From Dehalococcoidia bacterium (GTDB lineage: Bacteria > Chloroflexota > Dehalococcoidia > Tepidiformales > Tepidiformaceae), in assembly GCA_007118095.1 (NCBI GenBank), contig SKSF01000061.1, positions 1-42,419 of the forward strand: 42,419 bases of DNA, in the 5' to 3' direction. Below, in pieces: positions 8,789 through 16,429 of the stretch. Within the stretch, counting starts at the first letter, position 1; the number at the start of each line of letters is the position of its first letter. Both the position numbers and the translations under genes were made by a program. Below the pieces are notes generated by a model. It made no database searches and was not told where the DNA came from. It saw only the letters and a list, made by a program, of their open reading frames with translations.

Positions 8789-8805
8789 CCGCGGGTTCAC
8801 CGCGG
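8789..8805 (+). terminator. Weak hairpin after the SDR/DUF2867 gene
   Basis: CCGCGG repeated around GTTCA forms a 6-bp stem six bases after the stop. There is no T run, so termination is uncertain. Confidence 0.3.
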
Positions 8806-8845
8806 CCTGTCGTTGGGTCTTGGTCGAGTCTTGGTCCAGGCGCCC

Positions 8846-9109
8846 CTAGCGTGTCCCGGTCTTTCCCTGCCTCTTCGGTGTGTCGGCCTTTGGCCGATCC
8901 GCTGTCAGGTCACGGATGTAATTGATGCTGCTGCAATGCGTCAACAGTTGCCAGCGGTACTGCCACAGCGCTTCCGCCGGGTCTTCCTGCTGCATGCCAG
9001 GCGAGAGCGACACCGCCTCGGTCGGCTTCATATACGCTCGCCTCCGCGGCATCCACCGGCCCTTCCCCAGTAACCGCACCGGCGCGGAGACGAACGCCTC
9101 CTTGATCAT
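8846..9109 (-). CDS. Hypothetical 87-residue protein
   Basis: No family recognised. The ATG at 9109 has a perfect AAAGGAG six bases upstream (a GTG lies one codon earlier), which is the main reason to believe it is translated. The protein is basic (many Lys/Arg at both ends) with an aromatic centre, ALWQYRWQLLTHCSSINYIRD near residues 47-67; it has no signal peptide, membrane segment or metal-binding motif. It is alone between the SDR gene and purA, both on the other strand. Its reading frame fills an otherwise long gap. Confidence 0.55.
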   Translation of the reverse strand: MIKEAFVSAPVRLLGKGRWMPRRRAYMKPTEAVSLSPGMQQEDPAEALWQYRWQLLTHCSSINYIRDLTADRPKADTPKRQGKTGTR

Positions 9110-9239
9110 CACTTACTCCTTTCAACATGCAACAGTACGTTATCGCTGTTAGTCATAATATCACCGAAGTCTTGAACCTGCGAGGGCCGCGGCTCCACGC
9201 TCTGAGCGCCTTCACACGCAATCCACCCCATCACCACAT

Positions 9240-9268
9240 AAGACAGCGCCGCGGTTCTCCTGTAAGCT
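9240..9268 (+). promoter_or_regulatory. Candidate purA promoter
   Basis: AAGACA, 17 bases, TAAGCT, ending 42 bases before the purA ATG. Four of six matches at each hexamer; tentative. Confidence 0.3.
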
Positions 9269-9276
9269 ATGCCGAC

Positions 9277-9303
9277 GGGCCCGGAACAAACGCAGGGCCC
9301 GGA
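9277..9303 (+). repeat. Direct repeat GGGCCCGGA in the purA leader
   Basis: Two 9-base copies at 9277-9285 and 9295-9303, 18 bases apart. Because GGGCCC is self-complementary the copies can pair as a hairpin that ends directly before the purA Shine-Dalgarno (GGAG, 9301-9304). Function unknown. Confidence 0.45.
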
Positions 9304-9310
9304 GATCGCT

Positions 9311-10615
9311 ATGCCCATCGTCGTAGTTGTCGGCGGGCAATGGGGCGACGAAGGCAAAGGCCGCATCGTCGACCTGCTCGCCCGCAAAGCGCGCGTCGTC
9401 GCGCGTTACTCGGCCGGGAACAACGCCGGCCACACCATTATCAACGACAAGGGAGAGTTCAAACTCCACCTTGTACCCGCCGGTATCTTCTACCGCGAAA
9501 AGACCTGCCTCATCGGCAATGGCGTCGCGGTCGACCCGGAAGTCCTCCTCCAGGAGGTCGACCAGCTCGAAGAACGCGGCATCGATACCTCGCGCCTCAT
9601 CGTCAGCGACCATGCGCAGGTCATCATGCCATGGCACCGTGAGCTCGACCGCCTCGAAGAGTTGAGTCGTGGTCGCTCCGCCATTGGCACCACTGGCAAG
9701 GGCGTTGGCCCCTGCTTCACGGACAAGGTCGCCCGCCGCGGTATTCGCGTGGGCGACCTGCTGCGGCGCGAAGACCTCCTCGCACGCGGCAAGGCCGCGC
9801 TCGACTACCACAATCGCGTCATCACGCGGGTCTACGATGCCGATGCACTCGACCTCGATGACTGCCTCGAAAACTACGTCGAATACGGCAAACGCCTCGA
9901 ACCCTATATCGGAGACGTCCAGGTCCCCATCATCCAGGCGAAACGCCGCGGCGATCACGTCCTGCTTGAAGGCGCCCAGGGCTCACTGCTTGACCTCGAC
10001 CACGGTACCTATCCCTACGTCACGTCCAGCGTGCCCAGCAGTTCCAGCAGCGGTGCCGCACTCGGCGTTGGTATCGGCCCTACCGATATCAGCCGCGTCG
10101 TCGGGGTCTTCAAGAGTTACTGTACCCGTGTTGGCAACGGCCCCTTCCCCACCGAGCTCTTCGACGATATGGCCACACTGCTGCGCGACCACGGCAAAGA
10201 AGACGGCCGGGGCGAATACGGCACTACCACCGGCCGGCCCCGCCGTATCGGCTGGTTCGACGCTGTCGCCGCCCGCTATAGCGTCCGCTTCAATGGAATG
10301 TCCGCCGTCGCGCTGACCCGCCTCGATGTACTCGACGAACTCCCGTCAATCCAGATATGCACCGCATATGAGCTTGACGGCGAGACCGTCGACACCGTCC
10401 CGGCGCGAGAATCCGATGTGAATCGGGTGCGCCCCGTTTACGAAGAGCTGCCGGGCTGGCAGACCCCCACCACGCACGTCCGCAACTTCGACGACCTGCC
10501 ACCGCAGGCACAGGCATTCATCCGCCGTGTCGAAGAGCTTATCGAATGCCCGGTCGACCTCATTTCCGTCGGCCCAGAACGGGAGCAGGCCATCATCGTG
10601 AACCCAATCTTCTAA
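9311..10615 (+). CDS. purA: Adenylosuccinate synthetase
   Basis: GTP-dependent ligation of IMP and aspartate to adenylosuccinate, first committed step of AMP synthesis in the cytoplasm. The 434 residues start MPIVVVVGGQWGDEGKGRIVD with the general base Asp13 and the P-loop-like GDEGKG; the catalytic His41 follows in GNNAGHTI. TTGKGVGPCFTDKVAR, LLEGAQGSLLDLDHGTYPYVTSS and the GEYGTTTGRPRRIGWFD block are all in place. Length is normal. The frame extends to 9269, but the ATG at 9311 has GGAG six bases before it and gives the standard N-terminus. Not clustered with other purine genes here. Confidence 0.97.
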   Translation: MPIVVVVGGQWGDEGKGRIVDLLARKARVVARYSAGNNAGHTIINDKGEFKLHLVPAGIFYREKTCLIGNGVAVDPEVLLQEVDQLEERGIDTSRLIVSDHAQVIMPWHRELDRLEELSRGRSAIGTTGKGVGPCFTDKVARRGIRVGDLLRREDLLARGKAALDYHNRVITRVYDADALDLDDCLENYVEYGKRLEPYIGDVQVPIIQAKRRGDHVLLEGAQGSLLDLDHGTYPYVTSSVPSSSSSGAALGVGIGPTDISRVVGVFKSYCTRVGNGPFPTELFDDMATLLRDHGKEDGRGEYGTTTGRPRRIGWFDAVAARYSVRFNGMSAVALTRLDVLDELPSIQICTAYELDGETVDTVPARESDVNRVRPVYEELPGWQTPTTHVRNFDDLPPQAQAFIRRVEELIECPVDLISVGPEREQAIIVNPIF

Positions 10616-10646
10616 CCTCGGACCCCATTCCAATACGAGGGCCATG

Positions 10647-10682
10647 CGCGGGCCGCGGACACTGTCGCCGCAGCCCGCGTTT
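10647..10682 (+). terminator. Probable purA terminator
   Basis: A 7-bp stem (CGCGGGC / GCCCGCG) extended by 4 more pairs beyond a C-A mismatch, then TTT. It lies 31 bases after the purA stop and upstream of the acyl-CoA dehydrogenase start. Confidence 0.5.
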
Positions 10683-10758
10683 GATGCAGGGTGGCATCCC
10701 TCGGCACGCCACCCCTGCTCGCTCCTCCGTTCTTGCGGGGTCGGGTATCCTGCGGGGC

Positions 10759-11922
10759 ATGGAATTCGAGCTCTCGGAAGAACACCGGCTGATCAAAGAC
10801 ACCGCGCGCCGCATCGCAAAGGACGTGGTCGCCCCCCGCGCGAAGGAACTGGATGAGACGTGCGAATACCCGCACGACTACTTCGAAGCCTTCAAGCAGG
10901 CCGGGCTCCTGGGGATGGCACTCCCCGAGGAGATGGGCGGCACAGGCAACGGCATTCTGCCCCTCTGCCTGGCGATCGAAGAAGTGGCGAAGTATGAGTG
11001 CGGCGCGGGCTTGATGCTGGTCCTCTCCGGCCTGCCCACCCGCCCGATCATGTTTGGTGGCACGCCAGAACAGCAGCAGCAGTGGTTGCCGGCCGCCGCC
11101 AACGGTGATCTCAAGGGCGCATTCTGCCTTACCGAACCGGACGCCGGCTCGGACGCCGCGAGCCTCAAGACACGCGCGGTCCGCGACGGCGACGACTACG
11201 TGCTCAACGGAAACAAGGTCTATATCTCCGGTGGCACCGTTGCAGACTTCCTCACGGTCTTCGCCCGCACCGGTGGCGAAGGTGCGAAGGGCATCTCGGC
11301 ATTTGTCGTGGACGCGAAATCCCCCGGCGTCGTCATCGACCGAACCGACGATAAGATGGGCGTCCGCAGTGTCCCCACTGCCCATTTCAGCTTCCAGGAT
11401 GTGCGCGTCCCGGCATCGAACCTCCTTGGCGGCGAAGAAGGCAAGGGTTTCAACCATGCGATGCTTACGCTGAACTCACTGCGCCCCACAGTTGGCGCAC
11501 GGGGCATCGGTCTCGCCGAGGGGTGCATCAGCTACGCGCTCGACTGGGCCCGTGAGCGCAAGGTCTTCGGCGACGCCGTCATCGACCTCCAGGCTATCCA
11601 GTTCATGTTTGCCGAGATGGCCATCCAGGTGGAAGCAGCCCGCAACCTCGTCTACAAGGCCGCGTGGCTCGTCGACCAGGGCAAGTTCGGCCGCGAAAAC
11701 GCCCATCACCTGTCAATCGCAAAAGCCTACGCGACCGAGATGGCCAACAAGGTCGCGTTCGATTCCCTGCAGGTGCTCGGCGCCCAGGGGTACATGAAGG
11801 ACCATCCGCTCGAGCGGCATTACCGTGACGCGCGCCAGTTGATGATCGTGGAGGGCACAAGCCAGGTGCAGCGCGTGGTCATTTCGCGCGCCATGCAGGA
11901 TCGCGCCCTCGTCTACGGATAA
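10759..11922 (+). CDS. Acyl-CoA dehydrogenase
   Basis: FAD enzyme that makes the alpha-beta double bond in acyl-CoA and hands electrons to ETF (etfBA lie at 1.6-3.4 kb). The 387 residues have the full family order: N-terminal helices (MEFELSEEHRLIKDTARRIA), the FAD site AFCLTEPDAGSDAASLKT, the beta domain VRSVPTAHFSFQDVRVP, and the C-terminal helix with the catalytic base Glu365 in IVEGTSQVQR. This Glu position is that of short- and medium-chain and glutaryl-type enzymes. The ATG at 10759 fits the fold; an open extension to 10546 overlaps purA and is rejected. Chain-length preference cannot be read. No strong Shine-Dalgarno. Confidence 0.93.
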   Translation: MEFELSEEHRLIKDTARRIAKDVVAPRAKELDETCEYPHDYFEAFKQAGLLGMALPEEMGGTGNGILPLCLAIEEVAKYECGAGLMLVLSGLPTRPIMFGGTPEQQQQWLPAAANGDLKGAFCLTEPDAGSDAASLKTRAVRDGDDYVLNGNKVYISGGTVADFLTVFARTGGEGAKGISAFVVDAKSPGVVIDRTDDKMGVRSVPTAHFSFQDVRVPASNLLGGEEGKGFNHAMLTLNSLRPTVGARGIGLAEGCISYALDWARERKVFGDAVIDLQAIQFMFAEMAIQVEAARNLVYKAAWLVDQGKFGRENAHHLSIAKAYATEMANKVAFDSLQVLGAQGYMKDHPLERHYRDARQLMIVEGTSQVQRVVISRAMQDRALVYG

Positions 11923-11986
11923 CCGCGCGTCTCCCGGCGTGCCTCCCCGTCGGTGCGGCGCTTACCGGCGGAGGTAACTCCACTGC

Positions 11987-12670
11987 ATGACACGGCATCG
12001 CGCTGTGCGCGATGATACGCAGGTGAGCGCGCAACAACAGACGGTTCGGCCCATGTTGCGGGGGCATCTCCACTTCGTCTGCGCTTTGCTGGCGCCGTTC
12101 GCCCTCGGCCTCCTGCTCATGCTCGCCGAGACCCCGCGAGGGTACGCCGGCGCCACTGTCTTTGGCGTCGGATTGATCGCCCTCTACAGCGTAAGCGCGG
12201 CCTATCACGTGGTGCGGTGGCCGGCCCGCATGCTGGGCTTCGTCGCCCGCCTCGACCACGCGACGATCTTTCTGTTTGTAGCTGCGAGCTATACGCCATT
12301 TTGCCTCGCACTCGGAGGCCCATGGGGGGTGACCCTTCTTCCAGCGGTGTGGGCGCTCGCGATAACCGGTGCGGCCCTGCGTGTGGCCTGGCCCGGCATG
12401 CCGCGCTGGCTGCGCGTCGGCGCCTACCTCGGTATTGGCTGGCTCGGTATTGCGGCTGCGCCGGCTGTCGCGACGGCACTGGATCCCGTGGCCGTAGTGC
12501 TTGTTGTTTCGGGCGGGCTACTCTTCTCGGTCGGCGCGTTCGTGTACGCGCTCCGCTATCCCGACCCGGCCCCGCGGGTCTTCGGTTACCACGAAGTGTT
12601 TCACGTGTGCGTCGTGGCGGGCACCACCCTTCACTATGGTGCGGTTGCGGGATTCGTCCTGCCCGGGTAG
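11987..12670 (+). CDS. Hemolysin III / PAQR-family membrane protein
   Basis: A 227-residue, seven-helix inner-membrane protein of the HlyIII/YqfA group, related to the PAQR receptors. Marker segments are SAAYHVVRW (end of helix 2), LDHATIFLFVAASYTPF (helix 3) and FGYHEVFHVCVVAGTTLHY (helix 7). The conserved histidines in these segments form the zinc site in PAQR structures. The bacterial role is unclear; membrane-lipid homeostasis has been proposed. GGAGG lies 12 bases upstream of the ATG. It is a single gene between the acyl-CoA dehydrogenase and the CoA-transferase. Confidence 0.88.
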   Translation: MTRHRAVRDDTQVSAQQQTVRPMLRGHLHFVCALLAPFALGLLLMLAETPRGYAGATVFGVGLIALYSVSAAYHVVRWPARMLGFVARLDHATIFLFVAASYTPFCLALGGPWGVTLLPAVWALAITGAALRVAWPGMPRWLRVGAYLGIGWLGIAAAPAVATALDPVAVVLVVSGGLLFSVGAFVYALRYPDPAPRVFGYHEVFHVCVVAGTTLHYGAVAGFVLPG

Positions 12671-12755
12671 CTCTCGCCCCTCGCACCGGTGCCCGCTTGC
12701 CGTAGAATCCCGTGTCACGCAGATGCCGCGAATGCGCAAGCAAGAGGGACGGGAA

Positions 12756-15230
12756 ATGACAACAGACGACTTGTATCCCCGGGAGGGGGAGGCCCCCGCG
12801 CCCCTCGCCGGGTTTCGCGTGCTCGACCTGAGCACGAAGCTGGGCGAAATGGCTGGCCGGATGCTGGCCGACTTCGGCGCCGAGGTTATCAAGATCGAGC
12901 CGCCAGGCGGGACCGAGGCGCGCCACCTGCCGCCATTCGACGAGACCAACGGCCTGAGGCGCGGCGAATCGCTGTACTGGGCCGCACTGGGCCGCGGGAA
13001 AAAGAGTGTAGTCCTCGACCTCACCTGCGGCCCCGACCGGGACACGGTCCTGCAGCTCATTGAGAGTGCCGACGCCCTCGTCGAGTCCTGGGCGCCGGGC
13101 TTTGCGAAGAAGTTGGGTCTCGACTACGAAACGCTGCGGGAGCGCAACCCCGCGCTGGTGTACGCGTCCGTCAGCCCCTACGGGCAGGACGGTCCCTGGG
13201 CAGATGTGCCGGCCACCGAGCTGACCATCGAGGCCGCCGGGGGGCTCGTGAGCCTCCAGGGCGATGAAGGTCGGCCAAACGTTCCCGTCGGCTTCCCGCA
13301 GGCCGCCTTCCACGCCGGGGCCCAGGCTGCCTGCGATACCGTCATCGCCCTCCACGAGCGCGAGCGGTCAGGGCTTGGCCAATACCTGGACGTGTCCGCC
13401 CAGGCGGCGATGGTCTGGACCCTTATGAACGCGACCGGTTTCCCGCCAAACGTGGGCGCGAACCCGCCCGGGACGTGCGAGAACCGGGTCGAAAAGGCGC
13501 CCGGTATCGTTCCGGGTCTCACCATCCCGCGCGTATGGGAATGCGCCGACGGATACGCGACTGGCAACTTCGCACTCTCCACGGTTGGCGCACGGACATT
13601 TGCCTCGTGCATGCGGTGGATGCAAGAAGAAGGGGCAATGCCCGCCGAGCTCAAAGACGCCGACTTCTCCCACTGGGTAGCAAGCTTTCAGGAGGGCGAC
13701 CTCACAGGCGATCAGATCATCCTCGCAGTGAATACCTTCTTCGATTTCCTAAAGACACGGTCGAAGTTCGAAGTCCAGGAGCGCGCGTGCCGCGAGGGCA
13801 CAATCATGTCGGCGATCATGGATGTGGCCGACCTGCTCGCCGACCCGCATCTGCAGGCGCGCGACTACTGGCGCGACGTTGACGGCTATACGCATCCCGG
13901 CCCGTTCATGCGGTCGCCCACGATGGCTCTGGCAGATTCCCCGGCAGCGCCCGCGCTCGGCCAGCACCAATCGCTGATCGAGGACAGCCTGCCGCGCGTC
14001 GAACTCCACGGTAGTGGCACCCGCACGCTCGCATTCGAAGGCGTGAAAGTCGCCGACTTCGCATGGGTTGGTGTCGGACCGCTCATTTCCAAAGCCCTGG
14101 CAGACCATGGGGCGACGGTCGTCCACCTGGAATCGGCCGCTCACCCTGATGTCCTGCGCCAGGCGGCGCCCTACAAGGACGGCCTCCCCGGGCTCGACCG
14201 CGCACAGTTCATGGCAAACTTCAACAGCTCCAAGCTGGGGATGGCCTGCGACCTTTCGAAGCCGAAGGGCCGGGAGCTCGCCCGCAGACTCGTCGACTGG
14301 AGCGATGTTGTTGTCGAAAGTTTCACCCCCGGCACGATGGCACGCTTCGGGCTCGACTACGAGACGCTTTCAAAGGATCACCCCGATCTGGTGATGCTTT
14401 CGACCTGTCTGCGCGGCCAGACCGGGCCCGAAGCCAGCTTCACCGGCTTTGGCGGACAGGGCGCTGCGCTCGCCGGTATCCACTCCATCACCGGCTGGCC
14501 CGACAGGACGCCCGCCGGTCCATGGGGCGCCTACACCGACTTCATCAACCCGCGCTTTGGCATACCCGCGCTAACTGCGGCGCTCATCCACCGCGAGCGG
14601 ACCGGCGAAGGGGCATACATCGACCTCGCGCAGACGGAGGTCGGCATCAGGTTCATTGAGCCCCTCGTCCTCGATTACACCGTCAACGGCCGCATCGCGG
14701 GCCCGGCGGGCCATGACTCGCTCTATGCCTCGCCCCATGCCGTCCTGGCAACAGAGGGGTTGGAACGCTACATCGCGATTGCCTGTGAGACCCGGGCACA
14801 GTGGCGTGCATTGCGCTCGGCTGCGCCGCTGGATGCGTTCGCCGACCCGGCCTACGATGCACTCGAGAAGCGCATCGCCCACAAGGAGGCCATCGAATCG
14901 GCGCTGCGTCCATGGTGCGCCACAAATGAGCCGTTCAGCTTCGTCGATGAGCTGCGGGCCGCACGTGTCCCGGCATCCGTGATTGAACGCCCGTCCGACC
15001 TCTACGACGACCCCCAGCTCGCTCACCGCGGATTCTTCGTCACACTGGAACACGCCGAAATGGGCCCGACCCCCTACGACGGCCTGGTCACGCGCTTCTC
15101 CGAAACACCGGGGCGCCTCGCTTCCGCGGCCCCAACGCTCGGCCAGCACACGGACTATGTCCTGCGCGAAGTTTTGGGCCTGGCCGAAGAAGAAGTCCTC
15201 GAGTACGCCGTCGAAGAAGTGCTCATGTAG
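12756..15230 (+). CDS. Double-domain CoA-transferase family III (CaiB/BaiF) protein
   Basis: An 824-residue protein made of two family III CoA-transferase modules (about 15-395 and 420-815); ordinary members have one module of about 400. Module 1 shows LADFGAEVIKIEPPGG, the LDL-type strand (KKSVVLDLT) and GLGQYLDVSAQAA with Asp212 at the position of the catalytic Asp of formyl-CoA transferase. Module 2 shows ALADHGATVVHLES, a weaker CoA loop, and GEGAYIDLAQTE with Asp623 at the same position, so both sites may be active. The normal enzyme is an interlaced dimer; a fusion could mimic that dimer. The ATG at 12756 follows GAGGGACGGGAA. The CoA donor and acceptor are unknown. Confidence 0.88.
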   Translation: MTTDDLYPREGEAPAPLAGFRVLDLSTKLGEMAGRMLADFGAEVIKIEPPGGTEARHLPPFDETNGLRRGESLYWAALGRGKKSVVLDLTCGPDRDTVLQLIESADALVESWAPGFAKKLGLDYETLRERNPALVYASVSPYGQDGPWADVPATELTIEAAGGLVSLQGDEGRPNVPVGFPQAAFHAGAQAACDTVIALHERERSGLGQYLDVSAQAAMVWTLMNATGFPPNVGANPPGTCENRVEKAPGIVPGLTIPRVWECADGYATGNFALSTVGARTFASCMRWMQEEGAMPAELKDADFSHWVASFQEGDLTGDQIILAVNTFFDFLKTRSKFEVQERACREGTIMSAIMDVADLLADPHLQARDYWRDVDGYTHPGPFMRSPTMALADSPAAPALGQHQSLIEDSLPRVELHGSGTRTLAFEGVKVADFAWVGVGPLISKALADHGATVVHLESAAHPDVLRQAAPYKDGLPGLDRAQFMANFNSSKLGMACDLSKPKGRELARRLVDWSDVVVESFTPGTMARFGLDYETLSKDHPDLVMLSTCLRGQTGPEASFTGFGGQGAALAGIHSITGWPDRTPAGPWGAYTDFINPRFGIPALTAALIHRERTGEGAYIDLAQTEVGIRFIEPLVLDYTVNGRIAGPAGHDSLYASPHAVLATEGLERYIAIACETRAQWRALRSAAPLDAFADPAYDALEKRIAHKEAIESALRPWCATNEPFSFVDELRAARVPASVIERPSDLYDDPQLAHRGFFVTLEHAEMGPTPYDGLVTRFSETPGRLASAAPTLGQHTDYVLREVLGLAEEEVLEYAVEEVLM

Positions 15231-15244
15231 GTAGAGATCCGGAG

Positions 15245-15268
15245 AGGGGGCGCCCCGCCGCGCCCCCT
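15245..15268. terminator. Terminator-like hairpin between convergent genes
   Basis: AGGGGGCG / CGCCCCCT, a perfect 8-bp stem with an 8-base loop, in the 39-base gap between the CoA-transferase and sirtuin stops. No T run on either strand. Confidence 0.4.
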
Positions 15269-15269
15269 A

Positions 15270-16037
15270 TCAAACCTGCTCGACAATGCGCGGCAGCACC
15301 TCGCTGATCGGCTCCTGGATGACAGCATGTGCGTAACTGTCGTACGGGGTGTCCTGAGCGTTAATGATGATCAGCTTTGCCCCGTTCCTGATTGCCATCT
15401 CCGGCAGGAGCGCCACCGGGTAAACGGTGAGAGAAGTCCCCACGGCAAGGAAGGCGTCGCACGTGCTTGCGGCCGCCTCGGAGCGTTCCAGGTCTTTCCG
15501 GACAAGATTCTGGCCGAACGAAATGGTCGCGGTCTTCAAGATGCCGCCGCACGACTTGCACGCCGGATCATCATCGCCCTGTTCAACGCGCTGGAGTACA
15601 AGCTCGATAGGGCCGCGGTCGGGACAGCTCAGGCACTGGAATTCGCGGACTGTCCCATGGATCTCAACAAGCCGGTCGGGACTGGTGCCGGCGTCGACAT
15701 GAAGACCATCCACGTTCTGCGTTACCAGCGTGTCCAGCTTCCCCTTGTGCTCGAGCTCGGCTAGCGCAACGTGCCCCATGTTGGGCTCGGCGGCGCCCAT
15801 CGGGTTATTCAGGCGGTTCCGCCACGACTCGCGCCGGGCATCCGAACTTGAGAGGAAGTGCTGGATAGTGGCCTTCTTCTCCGCCTCCGGGTTCTTCGTC
15901 CAGAGTCCCTGGGGCCCCCGGAAGTCGGGGATTCCCGAGTCGGTCGAGATGCCAGCTCCCGTCAGGGCGACGGTCTTGTTAGATTCCCGAAGCCATCCCG
16001 CAATCGCATCTATCGCTTCATCGAGTTTCTCGGCCAT
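15270..16037 (-). CDS. Sir2-family NAD-dependent protein deacylase
   Basis: Removes acetyl or other acyl groups from lysine using NAD, giving nicotinamide and O-acyl-ADP-ribose. The 255 residues contain the NAD motif TGAGISTDSGIPDFRG (26-41), TQNVDGLH (106-113), the catalytic His127 in EIHGTV, and four zinc cysteines (135, 138, 160, 163) in CLSC and CKSC. The class III sirtuin Tyr/Arg pair that marks desuccinylases is not obvious. The ATG at 16037 has GGAGGG six bases upstream; a TTG just before it is less likely. In bacteria sirtuins often control acyl-CoA synthetases, which suits the acyl-CoA enzymes nearby, but this link is inference. Confidence 0.93.
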   Translation of the reverse strand: MAEKLDEAIDAIAGWLRESNKTVALTGAGISTDSGIPDFRGPQGLWTKNPEAEKKATIQHFLSSSDARRESWRNRLNNPMGAAEPNMGHVALAELEHKGKLDTLVTQNVDGLHVDAGTSPDRLVEIHGTVREFQCLSCPDRGPIELVLQRVEQGDDDPACKSCGGILKTATISFGQNLVRKDLERSEAAASTCDAFLAVGTSLTVYPVALLPEMAIRNGAKLIIINAQDTPYDSYAHAVIQEPISEVLPRIVEQV

Positions 16038-16149
16038 CAAAACCCTCCGGCTCCGAGCCTAGCGGCCTTGTCAGGACTCTTCAATCGCCCCGGGGTTCGA
16101 CGCTACGCAACGCCCGCAATGACAAGTCAGCGTTCTTTCGAGGCTGGAC

Positions 16150-16290
16150 GCCACTTCCTGCCTCATCCGGGGGTGGTCTGACTGATCGCACCGTGCAAGG
16201 GTAGGGCTACGGTAACCTTTGTCCCGAAATGATCACTGGCCTACGCGGCCTAACGAAGGCTGAGCGCCGTGAAGCATCGCCAGCGCGTTG
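16150..16290 (+). ncRNA. Possible c-di-AMP (ydaO/yuaA)-like riboswitch in a long leader
   Basis: The 392 bases before the lysozyme-like gene hold no gene. Within them GTAGGGCTAC at 16202-16211, then CCTTTGTCCCGAA, closely resemble the GUAGGG.UAC...UUCUGUCCCG core of ydaO-type c-di-AMP riboswitches. A GGGGGTGGTC lies upstream and TAACGAAGGC downstream, roughly where the family has GGGGUUAAUC and UAAC...GGC. The segments between do not match well, and the P1 helix is not evident. These riboswitches commonly precede cell-wall hydrolase genes, as here. Suggestive only. Confidence 0.3.
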
Positions 16291-16429
16291 AAGGAATCTG
16301 GAGCTTGTCCGCAGTGACACCCGGCCCAGTGGTACGCGAGGAGGCCCTCTGAACGTCAGCATTAGCAGCACCACCCGGGCGCTAGTCGCTGTAACGCGAC
16401 GCCTGGTCGGCTACCACACCACGCAGCCG

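Noticed and set aside
12117-13355. 412-codon minus-strand frame across the HlyIII gene and the CoA-transferase start
   Set aside because: Overlaps two well-supported + strand genes and has no family features.
16090-16110. tRNA-like GGTTCGA element
   Set aside because: No acceptor or anticodon stem can be built around it; no tRNA found anywhere in the window.
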